DNA of 64,000 bases from Opisthocomus hoazin (Eukaryota > Chordata > Aves > Opisthocomiformes > Opisthocomidae): the NCBI RefSeq assembly GCF_030867145.1, contig NC_134419.1, forward strand, positions 74,209,403 through 74,273,402, in the 5' to 3' direction. A program made the position numbers and the translations under genes. The notes beneath the pieces are model-generated. The model saw only the letters and a program-made list of their open reading frames with translations, ran no database searches and was not told where the DNA came from. Below, piece after piece: positions 15,001 through 25,100 of the stretch (the first letter of the stretch is position 1; each line of letters opens with the position of its first letter).

Positions 15001-15719
15001 CCCTAACACGGTAAACAATTTAAACATTTACTCCTATTCTGGGCAAATGACTGCATTTTAGACTATTCTATGCCTCTCCCGATGGCACTGACTTCCCGCC
15101 TCAGGCGAACAGGCCGCCCTCAGCAGCGAGGGAGAGCTCCGAAGCACCGCAACGCACCCAGCCAGAAAGCTGGGGGGGGGGGGGTGAGGCACACAGATGC
15201 CCGCTGCGGATTTTTTTTTTTTTTATTTCAACGTGCTTTTAGTTAAGATCCAGCCTAGCAGAGAATCAGCTTCAGCTGATGGCACTGGTAACATAGCTAC
15301 GGACCGACAACCCGCGTAGGCAGCACGTACTGTTCACAGAACCCAAAAAACGCTTTTTTTTTTTTTATTATTTTTATTTTCCTTTTCCGCATAGCCGGCC
15401 CGCCGAGCCGCAGCAGACCCTGCCGCCCGGCCGTGAGGCGCCCGCCCGGCTCGGAGGCCTCCGGAACGTGGCTCCCCGCCGGGGAAGGAGGCAGCGGCCG
15501 CCCGCCCGCCCTCCCTGCCAGCCCCGCTCTCCCCGCCAGCCCCGCTCTCCCCGCCAGCCCCGCTCTCCCCGGCCTCGCCCGCTCTCCCGCCGCCGCCTCG
15601 TGAGGGGAAGCCCCGGCCGGGCGCCCTCAGCAACGCCGGGAGGAGCCCGGCCCGCGCTCACCGAAGATGCCCTGCACGATGCTGAAGGGGTTGTTGAGCC
15701 AGTCGGCCACGCACGGCAT
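1..15719 (-). CDS. MCMBP: MCMBP, MCM complex-binding protein (13 coding exons seen, 3' part outside window)
   Basis: Encodes the nuclear protein that binds MCM3-7 in place of MCM2 and is reported to help MCM assembly, MCM unloading and sister-chromatid cohesion. Coding exons, in transcript order: 15662-15719, 14853-14938, 12962-13102, 12624-12665, 12080-12181, 10546-10675, 8786-8937, 7938-8038, 5942-6111, 4933-5056, 3697-3814, 2698-2863 and 1-18 (partial). They sum to 1,408 nt with a consistent frame across every junction. The start was chosen because [20 protein letters not shown] matches the family N terminus and the ATG sits in gccATG context. Human MCMBP is about 640 residues, so roughly 170 C-terminal residues lie off the left edge. 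All introns are GT-AG except intron 5, which is AT-AC. The gene is divergent from SEC23IP, as in human. Recognition is from remembered family sequence, not a search. Confidence 0.96.
19..2697 (-). other. MCMBP intron 12
   Basis: No coding exon was found here. It holds AT-rich unique sequence and one CR1 copy (about 1880-2398). The modest open frames within it are CR1 remnants or chance. Confidence 0.85.
1880..2398 (-). mobile_element. CR1 LINE, 3'-truncated copy with reverse-transcriptase C terminus
   Basis: The minus strand ends with the CR1 tail: ggaccttccaaccc-type sequence followed by attctatgattct. Translated fragments read [20 protein letters not shown] and [20 protein letters not shown], the C terminus of the CR1 ORF2 protein, broken by frameshifts. 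About 520 bp, inside MCMBP intron 12. Confidence 0.95.
2698..2863 (-). CDS. MCMBP: MCMBP coding exon 12 (residues 409-463)
   Basis: Starts after ttgttgcag with [20 protein letters not shown] and ends EQGQLDTT plus one base before gtagac. Conserved throughout. Confidence 0.96.
3140..3315 (-). mobile_element. CR1 LINE 3' fragment
   Basis: The plus strand reads agaatcacagaatggtaggg then ttggaagggacctctgtggg, the reverse complement of a CR1 3' end with the TTCTGTGA-type tail. About 175 bp in MCMBP intron 11, 5' truncated. Confidence 0.93.
3697..3814 (-). CDS. MCMBP: MCMBP coding exon 11 (residues 369-408)
   Basis: Starts after ttggtttag with [20 protein letters not shown] and ends [14 protein letters not shown] at phase 0 before gtaaga. 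This lies in the C-terminal half that is distantly MCM/AAA-like. Confidence 0.96.
4933..5056 (-). CDS. MCMBP: MCMBP coding exon 10 (residues 328-368)
   Basis: The acceptor is tttatcag and the donor gtaagt. It encodes [20 protein letters not shown] then [20 protein letters not shown], largely helical and highly conserved; phase 2 at the end. Confidence 0.96.
5942..6111 (-). CDS. MCMBP: MCMBP coding exon 9 (residues 271-327)
   Basis: Starts after ttccctag with [20 protein letters not shown] and continues through [20 protein letters not shown]. It ends with EEESKT plus one base of the next codon before gtgagt. Near-identical to the mammalian protein. Confidence 0.96.
7938..8038 (-). CDS. MCMBP: MCMBP coding exon 8 (residues 238-270)
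   Basis: The acceptor is ttgcggcag and the donor gtaagg, ending in phase 2. It encodes [20 protein letters not shown] followed by [14 protein letters not shown], the OB-like conserved part of the central region. Confidence 0.96.
8786..8937 (-). CDS. MCMBP: MCMBP coding exon 7 (residues 187-237)
   Basis: Starts after tttttcag with [20 protein letters not shown] and ends [10 protein letters not shown] at phase 0 before gtaaca. The first half is a variable linker. The [18 protein letters not shown] end is strongly conserved. Confidence 0.95.
9729..9926 (+). mobile_element. CR1 LINE 3' fragment
   Basis: The plus strand runs from gagggtggtgaaacactggc through the [17 protein letters not shown] stretch to ccaaaccattctatgattct. 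It lies in MCMBP intron 6, antisense to the gene. Confidence 0.94.
10546..10675 (-). CDS. MCMBP: MCMBP coding exon 6 (residues 144-186)
   Basis: Begins with [20 protein letters not shown] directly after the TTTTAC intron end, and finishes at phase 1 before gtaata. It contains the basic RHKR followed by an acidic EEDEDMD stretch, a likely flexible linker and a possible nuclear-localisation region. Confidence 0.94.
10676..12079 (-). other. MCMBP intron 5, predicted U12-type AT-AC intron
   Basis: The 1,404-bp intron starts ATATCTTTTT at 12079 and ends CTATTTTAC at 10676. A U12-like branch site, GTCCTTAATCC, covers about 10686-10696, with the branch adenosine (10689 or 10690) about 13 nt from the intron end, within the usual 10-16 nt. 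Both flanking exons join in phase 0 and give the expected VKE|AYIS protein junction. One donor base differs from the ATATCCTTT consensus. No GT-AG choice was found that keeps the conserved peptide. Confidence 0.88.
12080..12181 (-). CDS. MCMBP: MCMBP coding exon 5 (residues 110-143), ends at a U12-type donor
   Basis: Starts after attctag with [10 protein letters not shown] and ends with PGESAWVKE at phase 0. No usable GT follows the final GAA codon. The intron begins ATATCTTTTT, a near match to the U12-dependent AT-AC donor. Confidence 0.93.
12624..12665 (-). CDS. MCMBP: MCMBP coding exon 4, 42 nt (residues 96-109)
   Basis: A very short exon encoding [14 protein letters not shown]. The acceptor is ttgacag, the donor gtaagt, and both ends are phase 0. 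It is too short to stand out as an open frame and was placed by family match and splice signals. Confidence 0.93.
12962..13102 (-). CDS. MCMBP: MCMBP coding exon 3 (residues 49-95)
   Basis: Exactly 47 codons, phase 0 at both ends, with a gtaagt donor. It encodes the conserved [20 protein letters not shown] block followed by [18 protein letters not shown], part of the N-terminal conserved region. Confidence 0.96.
14853..14938 (-). CDS. MCMBP: MCMBP coding exon 2 (residues 20-48)
   Basis: The acceptor is tttgtag and the donor gtaagg. It encodes [20 protein letters not shown] and following residues, ending in TNW at phase 0. It is a charged, probably helical segment that matches the vertebrate family closely. 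Confidence 0.95.
15172..15184 (+). repeat. 13-base G run
   Basis: An uninterrupted run of 13 G in MCMBP intron 1, flanked by unique sequence. Its length should be treated with caution because such runs are prone to sequencing error. Confidence 0.8.
15517..15570. repeat. 18-bp minisatellite, three perfect copies
   Basis: The unit GCCAGCCCCGCTCTCCCC occurs at 15517, 15535 and 15553 without mismatch, followed by a diverged fourth unit. It lies in MCMBP intron 1 about 90 bp from the exon 1 donor, within the CpG island. Confidence 0.95.
15662..15719 (-). CDS. MCMBP: MCMBP coding exon 1 (residues 1-19)
   Basis: Holds the start codon (15717-15719) and ends in phase 1 at a gtgagc donor. It encodes [19 protein letters not shown]; the next glycine codon is shared with exon 2 and becomes Ala after splicing (G|CC). 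It lies inside the CpG island. Confidence 0.95.
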
Positions 15720-15888
15720 GGCGGGGGCTGCCGGAGCCCTGCAGCCGCCGACTCCCGCTCGCAAGCCTAGCACGGGGGCTCCTGGCTTCCGCCCTCCTCT
15801 TCCTGCGGCAATGGCGGCTGCTGCCAAGGCCGGGCCCGCCTTATCCTCCTCACCCGTACGAGGAGAGGCCGTCAGGGCGCGTCGCCGC

Positions 15889-15901
15889 CGCCGCCATCTT
15901 A
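15889..15901 (-). promoter_or_regulatory. YY1-like motif in the bidirectional promoter
   Basis: GCCGCCATCTTA on the plus strand is the reverse complement of the YY1 core AAGATGGCGGC. It sits about 75-85 bp upstream of the SEC23IP start codon, a usual place for YY1 in TATA-less housekeeping promoters. Binding is inferred. Confidence 0.6.
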
Positions 15902-15974
15902 GAAGCGGGCAAAGCATTGAGGGCGGAAAGGGCCGGGTCGCCGCCGGGGAAGGGGACGTGGCCGGATTGCAGCC

Positions 15975-16116
15975 ATGGCGGCGACGAAGCCTGGGGCTAC
16001 TGGGGGCACTAACTTGCTCTTCTCTTCCTCCGCTACCGAGTTCAACTTCACCGTGCCCTTCATTCCGGTCAGCCAGGCTCCGGCTGTGCCGCCGGGCCCC
16101 GCTCTGCTGGCAGCCG
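15975..16116 (+). CDS. SEC23IP: SEC23IP coding exon 1 (residues 1-47)
   Basis: Starts [20 protein letters not shown] in gccATGGCGGC context and ends at phase 1 before gtaggg. An upstream ATG at 15811 is out of frame and would overlap this start if transcripts begin that far upstream. Confidence 0.95.
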
Positions 16117-19100
16117 GTAGGGAGGGCAGCCGGGGGGTGCTGAGGGGCCGCTGTGAGGGGAGCGGGAGGGCCCGGAGGGCTTGCGGGGCTGTGCCCCACT
16201 GGGCTGCCCCGCAACCCCTCCGCGCCGCAGGGTGAGGGGCTGCGGGGTCGGTGGGAGCCCTGAGGAGCCGAGTCGGGGCCTGTCAAGGGGTGCTGCGGGC
16301 CCGCTCAGCGTCTGGGCCCGCTACCTGTGGGTTAGCCCCGGATCTCTCCTCAGGGCTCCCTGAGCTGGGTGACGCTGCCAGCTCTCGGGCGTTAATGCTT
16401 CGGGAAAGATAATCTGCCAGAGATCCGCTTTCTTGTTTGTGCTGAATAGCTGGTGCTTAGTTTTGTGCCTGGGGAGAGGGGGTGAGGATCGTGTTTTCGG
16501 TTCATTGGTTAGCATGCTTGTTTCGGCAATTAAGAGAGCTGCCAGTACTTCCATTCAGGGTGTGCTTGGTGTTCTCGCTTTTAAGCTCCTCTCCCGTGCT
16601 GTTGTTCTCCCTCTGTGAAAATAGCTTGTTAAGCAGGCACCTTAAATTTCCTGCTTAGTTTAGCCTTGGTTTTAATATCCTTTCCTTCTAAAACCTTAAT
16701 GGTGTTCCAGGCACACGCTTGTGCAACTTAAAATCTGATGCTTGGACAGTTTCAAATAAAGGAATAGATTTTTTCAGAACTGCATTAAGTCTGAAATTAA
16801 AGCCCTAAACAGTAGAAATTAATCTAGAAATCAGATAATTTAAATTTTACTGCAATGGTATAGACTGAGTCCAAAATCCAAGACTTGATTTCAACACTGT
16901 TGTGTTTTAGCTATGATAATATATCTGGAAATAATTGGAGTACATGTCTAGATTTAAAAAAAAGGTTTGTCAAGTCTGCCTTGGAAACTTGTATTTAGAT
17001 GAGCTATGTCTTTTTGGATGGGAGCAATAAAAGCATGAGGACATTATTCTTACTTCTGTGAGGTACATAGGTACCATTACTACTTCCATTTTTGCAATCC
17101 TCATAGTTTTTCTTGCTTGCAAATATAGTCTGGTTTTCACTTTTTAAAAAAAGGTAATTTTTAAGTGCTAGCCTGACCAGTAGCTTTGCACAGATGACTG
17201 CCGTATGGCAATTTCCTGAAGATTTCAAGCTAGCCATGGAGAAAAGCTGATGGGATTTCATTCATGCGGTGAATCATATATTCTGCATCTCACTTAAGAT
17301 TTGATTGGGTGAAGGCTCATAGTTTTGCAGCTGGACTGAGTTTCAGTGCCAGAGGTTGTGCCACATTCCGTGTCTGCTCCAGTAAGGCCCCTGTCCGGTT
17401 AAATGTTCTGTTTCTGTGGTCCATTGCACTCACCGTTTGTCCAGCCAGGTGTCGTAGGGATCTGGCTGTGCAGAGCAGTTTGTATCTTGAATCGTAGTTT
17501 GAAGCAGGAAACTCTTCCTGCTTCAAGCTCTTGAGTTTGAATTTTACATTGTATAACATGTAATAAGAATTGATCTCAGGAACTGTTTGACATCTGACAG
17601 CGAACATTAGGAAGCTCTGTGCACTCATAAATTTGTTTGTTGTATCTCTAAGTGAGTAAGAAGTGTTTCGTGCTTTGTGGTTTGACGATAGGAGATAAAT
17701 TCTCTGGGTCAGGTGTGGGTGAAGTAACCAATATGCTTACTGTAACCACTGTACTTACTGTCGCTAGAGAGGAGCATTCCCCATGAGGAAGTGGATGAAA
17801 GTCACTTGTGGTTGTCGGGTGATGATCTGTGAATGAAGGTTCCACCTTGTATAGGGAGGGATGGCAGGAGGTTGTCACACAGTTGCTGTTAAAGAAGGAC
17901 TGTTTTGTACATGGGAAGAATACTGCCCTTGTGTGTCAAACCTGTACACTCACAGGAAATTTTTAAATTTGTATGAAGTGCTGCTTTTTTTGCCAGTCTG
18001 GGCTTATGTTCCTATGTAGTTTTTGCAAAGTTAGAAAAAGGTAGAGTAGAAAGTAACGTATTGTGTTGGAAAACTGCGTGTGTGTGTGTGTGTGTGCGCG
18101 TATATATATAAAAGTATAACTTTGGTTTTGGCAGAACTTATGTCAATGCCATTTTTCAAGGAAATGTGCAGTTAGACTAGATCTCTGAAACCTAGTTGAA
18201 ATTGGAGAATAGTAGGTGTTTTATGAATGAGCATTTGGTAAAGGCCTTGAAAACTCTTCAGCACGTTGCTGTGTGTGTATCATGATATGACATGGTGAGG
18301 TGGATTGCCTGCTCCGCTACCAGTTATCTTGGAAAGCGGAGAATTGGCGGTGTGCTGTGCGGTATGCTTCTCACTATTGCACAATGTTTATGAAATGCAA
18401 AAGGAAGAAGAATTTAATTGTTTAGAAGATGAGACCTTTTATTTAGTATAAATGACTGTTTTGCTTGTAGCTGGGAGAAAATCCATGGGCTTGACTTCAT
18501 AGCAGTGGTTGCTTATAAATGGTTTTAGTATTCTTCACACAATGGTTCGCAGACATCAATTTTGGGTTTTGTTCATCAAAGTAGAAGAAAATGCTATAGG
18601 TGAAAGTAAGAGAAACTGATAAATGTGGTTGATGCTTGCCTTAAATTGACACCATCTGAAAAGACTACTAAGTAAAAAGTGGTTAAAATAGTCCTTTTTA
18701 ATCACGGCAGCTGCTGCTTTCATGATTAATTAATTAGAACAGCAGCTTCCTAGGGAGACTTCTCTGTGGATTCCCCTGTGCTCCCTTGATACTCTGTGTT
18801 ACAGTTACGTTGGCTGCAGATAAAGACATTCGTTACTGGCTGCGTGTAGCTGCAGAGATGCTGGTTTCTCTGTTTGGCTGGGGACTGAGTAGCAGCGAAG
18901 CAATGATAGCTTTGTGGCTTCTTTCTCGCAGCCTGGGGTTTATTTGATTGCCAGAGCAGATGACAGCGCTCATGACTTCTGCAGATACGTTGACTGCTTG
19001 CAAGGTGCTCTTCCCTCAGCAGGCAGGCAGTGATGGTGAGACCATCCCAGGTTTAACTGAGCTTACTGCGAGACCTGTGATAATGTCAAACCGCTTTTCC

Positions 19101-22100
19101 CCCCACTTGTTACTAGATCACTGCAAAGCAGAAAGCTGTGATTGACCAGGACCTGGTTTATGTATTTCCTCAGTGTGAAAGAGCATGAGTGGCTTTGCAC
19201 CTTTTTAAGGTCTCTCCTGAAATTATGCAGAATGGGGACTTATTTTTCTGCACCGGAGATTTAGTTCTTGCACCAGTTTAGAGTAGAATTTTTAGAGAAC
19301 TGGAGTAAGTCTTGCTCATCAGGTGACTTGGAGCGATGAGTTGTGGTCACCTTGGAAGTCACAAGGGAAACTGTGTGATGGTGCTGCTGAAGGAGCAGGC
19401 GTGAATGGATTGCTTAACCAGTAGGTTTGGTCCCTTTGGGAATGTCCTTAAGCTCTGCTTTTGAATTTGATCTTAGAACTCCAAAACCTAGCATGTCAGG
19501 TCCTATGCTCGGTAACTGTTTTCACGGTGAAAGGAAATGAACCAAGGCTGCTGTTGCATATGGTAGGCATAAGGGAAATTAGAAGGGATTTTAGTGCCCT
19601 GGAAGCAGGGATCTTTGCCAAGATGACTTGGAAAGGCCCTGACTTCAGTTGTGTTTTGGTCTCTTATTTCAGATTTTTAATTTTTGTTGCTTTATCTGTG
19701 TGCACTAAGTGACTTCTGTGGTCCATTTTAAATGTTCTTGAAGACTTGTTATCTTTTGTTTCATTTTATGGTGTGTTTATTCATCAAGGATGTGTAAGGT
19801 TTGTAGTGCTTTTAGTTTTACGGGGGCCAACAGAGTTATAGAAATAGCTGATAATGTTACAGAACATTTTGGCTACATGCACTAACTGGTTTGAACCTCT
19901 TGCAATATCTCTAGTGATCTTTTTGTTTTTGCAGATGATTCTGCAGACGTTGGTGAAGAGGACAGCTTCTTGGGTCAGACTTCTGCCAGCCCCAATCCAC
20001 CGCAGACTTTCAACTATTTCTCTCAAGTCCCTAGTAGCAGTGATCCGTTTGGAAGTATTGGGCAGCCACCCTTAACAACTGTTGCACCACCTGTTGGAGC
20101 ACCAGCCTTCTCCAGGCCTCCAACTTCACTTCCACTTGTGTCTGGGTCACCGGACGGGCAAAATGCCTTTTCACCACATATTCCCAAGTCGCAGTCCTCT
20201 TACAGTGCACCACCTACTTCGCAGGTGGGAATCACGGCTTATCAGACTCCTCAGCAGAGCTGTCCCCCGCCTGCAAATGTGTCTGCTCTTCCCCAAGGAA
20301 CAGCTCAGCAGGGGTACAACCCTTATCGGCACACCACCCTGAGCAGCAGAGCTAACCCATACCTTACTCCGCCGCAGCTGCAGCAGAGTCACGCGCCTGC
20401 TCACCCACCATCCTCCGTACCGCCTGTCCAGATGTACCAGACACCTCCGGGGTCATTGGCACAGGTAGATAAATCATTGCTGATGTCCTGGTACCAGAAC
20501 GAAACAATTTAAGTCACTTTCCTCTTTGAATTGCATATTTTATCTTCTGAGGACTTTTCCCCCCAAACCCCAGAAAACGTCTTGAACCATTTCTGATAAA
20601 ATCTTTTCACTAGAACTAGTCTGGAACTGTTGCTTTAGGAAAACTTCCTGATCTTTGAAGTGAGTGTACCCTGGGGCTGTATCTAGGTGAGCCTCTGGCA
20701 TCAGAGACAAAGCCAGGTTGTGAAGTTCGGTTGCTCTTTTCTGTCCGTTACTGAGTTCACCGCCATTTCAGCTGTGCTGCTGCATTGTTTGTGCCTCTGC
20801 TGTAAATCAGGTCATTCAGCTGTCTGTGAGAAATGGGCTAAAATTCTCTTTTCAAGCTGGTTTTGCTGGTGAAGCCAGCACTTTTTGAAATTATGATCTA
20901 AGTCACGTAGATTGTGACTAAATCTTTTGAAACACATTGGTTGAGGATTTTGTGTGATGTAAATCATTCATCTCCATTCTTTTTTACCTTCACAAAGACA
21001 TTATCAAAATAGTGTAAATAGATTAGTAATAACCTGACAAGTTTTCCTTGAAAACAACAACAAAAAATTTTAATTTTGCCTGAGCTATTGCTGTGTTGCT
21101 GCTATTGTGAATAAAGAATAGAAAGATGACAAAAAGATGACAAAAAGATGACAAAAATCATAGCAAAGGCAATAGAACCTGAACCATATGGAGTTTTAGA
21201 TTAAAGAATTCCAGAATTTCTGCTTGCTTGATTGTGTACATTGTACAACATATTAGTTGTTTTTTTTTAAATGTATTCACTAAATCAGTTGTTACTGCTG
21301 ACATCATTTCTAGTTGTGCTAACTGGGATCTTTGTACAATTTGTGTGAAATCAGCTTTATGTGGGCTACAGTCCCTTTCAAAATCAGTTACTTTTTTTGC
21401 ATCACTGAGGCTACATTTGAATTTGAAATCTGCCTGTCTTGATCACTTTTCAGGAAGAGCCCTATTACTAGAGGTGGGTGCTTGTTAAAATTGACAATCT
21501 TTATGCAAAAATGTAACTATGTACAAATGAATAATAAGAAGAATATGTTTTTGTTTTCACGTCAAATTTGATTGGCATAAGAAATAAGCTCAGCCTGAGT
21601 TTTGAAAATTTAAGGGAATTTTTTAAATCTTACTGGTTTTAGGTAATCCAGGTGCTAGACCATAACAGGTTTTAACAGTGTTTGTGGGAATGAAATTCAC
21701 AGTGTAACTCTTCAAAAACATAATAAAGTGGACAACTTACCTATAACGTATTTAGAAAGAAAGATAATGTTCTTGGATGGGGGAAATGTTAGAAATAAAG
21801 GCTCAGAGTGTTCTCTATAGCAAAGTATAGATCAAAACTATATGAGATTGAAATGATGAATCTGTATGTATTTTCAGTTTCCACAGTCTCAGTCACAGCT
21901 CCGAGCTCCCAGGCCTGCAGGTCCACTGGTCCAGGCACCTCCTGTTTTGCTGCAGAACCAATACGAGCCAGTTCAGCCACACTGGTTCTACTGTAAGGAG
22001 GTGGAGGACAAGCAAATATGGATGCCATTCAGCATCCTCGATTCTGCAAAACTAGAGGAAGTCTATAATTCTGGTAAGTTAAGAAAATCTTAATTGTATC

Positions 22101-25100
22101 TTATTCAGAAGTCAACAGCAGAACTAGAAGGAAGGTATTATAGTAAGGCCACTTGGATATAAAAGAGTGACATGGCAGTAATAAGCAATGTCAATACATA
22201 TCTCATTGGCATTGCCTGTTGGTTGATGCTGTCAGTGGTAGGACGTACATCCCTAGTGGATATCGCGTTTTCACGTAGAACTAGTTGTCTGTGTCTTGTT
22301 TTGCCTTTTGGCTAAACTCTGTCAGCTCCGGAGTAAGTATTCATATTTGGGAGTTGTTCAAAGCTTTTTTTTTTGTCGCATACGGAGCACATAGAAGCAT
22401 TTTAGGAGTAACAATGGTTACCTGATATTATGAAGCGTCTCTTCCATAGTATAAATATTTGTCTTAATGGCTTAGTGTTCATCACAGAAGTGATTGGGGC
22501 TGGGGTGAGAGAGAAGAAGGATTGCAATTGTCAGTATTGTAACTGAGTGTGACTTTTTTGTGTCATAGTCCAGCCTGATCCTGAGAGTGTGGTCCTGAGC
22601 ACTGATGGGGGACGCTATGATGTATACCTGTATGACAGGATGAGGAAAGCTGTTTACTGGGAAGAAGAGCCTTCTGAAGTGAGACGATGCATGTGGTTTT
22701 ATAAGGGAGACAAGGATAGCCGGTTTATTCCTTATACTGAGGATTTTAGCGATAAGCTGGAGGTTAGTATTGCCTTTACATAAACTTCGTGAAGAGCTCG
22801 ATAGTTCTTTGTGTTTATGGCCTTGCAAATACTGCTTTGTGTTTCATTAAGATGATTTCCAGAATGCACTGGAACGTAAGTAAGCAAACACTGGAAAGAG
22901 GAGTGGCTAGAAAGCCACGTTGCTCATGTGTAGGTCCTGCACCTCTGTGACCTAAAATCAACTTGTCTAGTGCTTCATGTGACACTTCTGTATAAATAAA
23001 GTTATGTAAATTATAACCTTAACATTACAGATGATGCACAAGTCCAAAAACATCATTGGTCTGAGAAGGCATAATGATTTCATGTAACTTGTTTACTGTT
23101 TCAGGCAGAATATAAAAGGGCTGTAACTACAAATCAATGGCATCGGCGACTTGAATTCCCGAATGGGGAGACGATTGTCATGCATAATCCCAAGGTAATA
23201 GATTTTGGCCATTGGTTCTCACAGAATTCATTCGGGGTGAATGGGCAGATGGATGGAAGCATAAACGGAATGCAGTCTTAGTCTGCTTAAACTGTACTTG
23301 GTGATTGTTTTGGATATGTGTGCATTAAAGATGATAAAGTTTATCTAACACTGAACTCCTGCTTGCTTCAGCATGCTGTCACATGATTAAAAGACAATGT
23401 GTTCTGAAACTGAAGAAGAATAAGGGTTTACATGGTAAATATTTTGACTAAACATAATTGGCAGCAAAGAGGAGGCAACTTGAATTAGTTTCGCCTCAGA
23501 CAGCCTGTATCAAGTGGAAGGTGATTTAAACTAAGAGCTTTCACGTGGAGAAGGGCATTAAACTGTAAGGTATTGAGTTTGTGTATCTAAGCCATGAGAA
23601 GTCTTCCACTGCAACTATTTTTAGGCCATGAGAAAGTATAACAAAAAAGCTTTAAAGGTTTTTCTAAATACTCTCCTAACAGTCTCTTGTGATTAAAACA
23701 TGGACTTCAGCCTTATTGAGCAACTGTTCACTTATCACAGATGCAATAACTAGTAAATGAATAAAATAATCCAAGGGCCAGAAAGGATCACAATTGCTCC
23801 TACTCTAAGCACTTATTAATGTTGGTTAAGGAGTTCTATCCAGTGAAAACCTAGAGAAGGAGTGCTTAAACCACTTTGTGTCACAAATGGGAGTTCAGAC
23901 TATACTGAGTCAGTGTAAGTCTTATAAACAGCCATACTACTGAATTCCTCACTTTCTGGGATTTCTGGGCTACTTTGAGTGTTGTCGTCCTTCTCTGAAA
24001 AGTGCTGTTCTTTTCTATTTTTTTGTTTGGATTCTTTTTCCTTGTGGTATAGTATTTGTAGGTGAAGGTAGTGTTCAGTTTCCTCACATAAACAGTAATC
24101 TGTTAAGGAAGAGTGGATACTGGGGTCTAGGAAATGGGAGCTGGAATAATGCTTGTCTGAAGAGTTAAAATTGTTAAGAATCTCTGAGCAGGCCAGCTTC
24201 TTCAATTAGTGGTTACTTCTGTTTAAGTCGTGTGGCTGCTTTTCACGCTGATGAGAATTATCTGTGTTATTTTGGAGTCTAGTTTTAGTGAAGCTGCTGC
24301 TGCCCAGGGGAGTAGCCCTAGAGTTTTCTAAGGCATTTTTTTGCATATGTGCTGACTGAAGAAAACAGTTGAATCTCAGAAGAAAGGTCAGGCAATCAAA
24401 CAAGATGTGTCTTAAACCATGTACTTTCAGACTAACAATGTGAATCATAAGGGGTTTTTGTGTTTATAATTGGACAATGTATTTTTTTCAGGTCATAGTT
24501 CAGTTCCAACCTGCTGCTGCACCAGATGAATGGGGCACCACTCAAGATGGTCAGGCGAGGCCAAGGGTAGTAAGACGTGGAATTGATGATGACCATGATG
24601 AAATTCCTGATGGTATGTGATTACTGTACGTGGGTCTGCAGCTTGAGCAGTCATTTCGGGCCGGCGCAAAAGTTGGACGTAGTGGGTGGAGCGGCAATGC
24701 GCTCTTAGTGCTTAGAGTCTAAAGATTACAGTTACTCCTGAATCTGAGCTGCTTGAAAGAGGTTATCTGTTTGGGTTTTTTAATCAAGGGATTGTGTGGG
24801 CTATGCTATATCCTGAACCGTGTTATGTAATAGGCTTTATAAAACAAGTGTATCTTAAGGTTGCTTGACTCTAAACTTCACTGCAGTACATATTGGTACT
24901 CTGATTTTTTTATTTTCTTTTTTTTTTTTACAGGAGAAATGTCCCAGATTGACCATCTAGTATTTATGGTTCATGGCATAGGTCCTGTATGCGACTTGAG
25001 ATTTAGAAGCATTGTTGAATGCGGTAAGTTTTTGCTTGTTTAATGAGCAGTCGTATTCTTAACTGTTTAAATGTGGATTTTTGTATCTTGTATTCAGATA

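Larger units (their letters stand above)
15375..16330. promoter_or_regulatory. CpG island with MCMBP/SEC23IP bidirectional promoter
   Basis: Dense in CpG and very GC-rich compared with the AT-rich flanks. The start codons of MCMBP (15719, minus) and SEC23IP (15975, plus) are divergent and 255 bp apart. No TATA box was seen between them. YY1-like GCCGCCATCTTA (15889-15901) and ATGGCGGC (15811-15818) occur, plus CTTCCG ETS-like and GGGCGG Sp1-like motifs. Transcription start sites cannot be placed from sequence alone. Confidence 0.85.

Noticed and set aside
15667..16143. 158-codon plus-strand frame over both first exons
   Set aside because: Antisense to MCMBP exon 1 and out of frame with SEC23IP. 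Arg/Pro/Ala-rich as expected for chance frames in a CpG island. Only its ATG at 15811 is noted as a possible uORF.
15627..16286. 219-codon minus-strand frame that extends MCMBP upstream of its start
   Set aside because: The frame is open because the CpG island has few stop codons. It runs across the promoter and SEC23IP exon 1, and family members start at MPC.
23310..23405. C/D-box-like words in SEC23IP intron 5 (possible intronic snoRNA)
   Set aside because: The C box is a poor match, no terminal stem was found, and spacing is not convincing.
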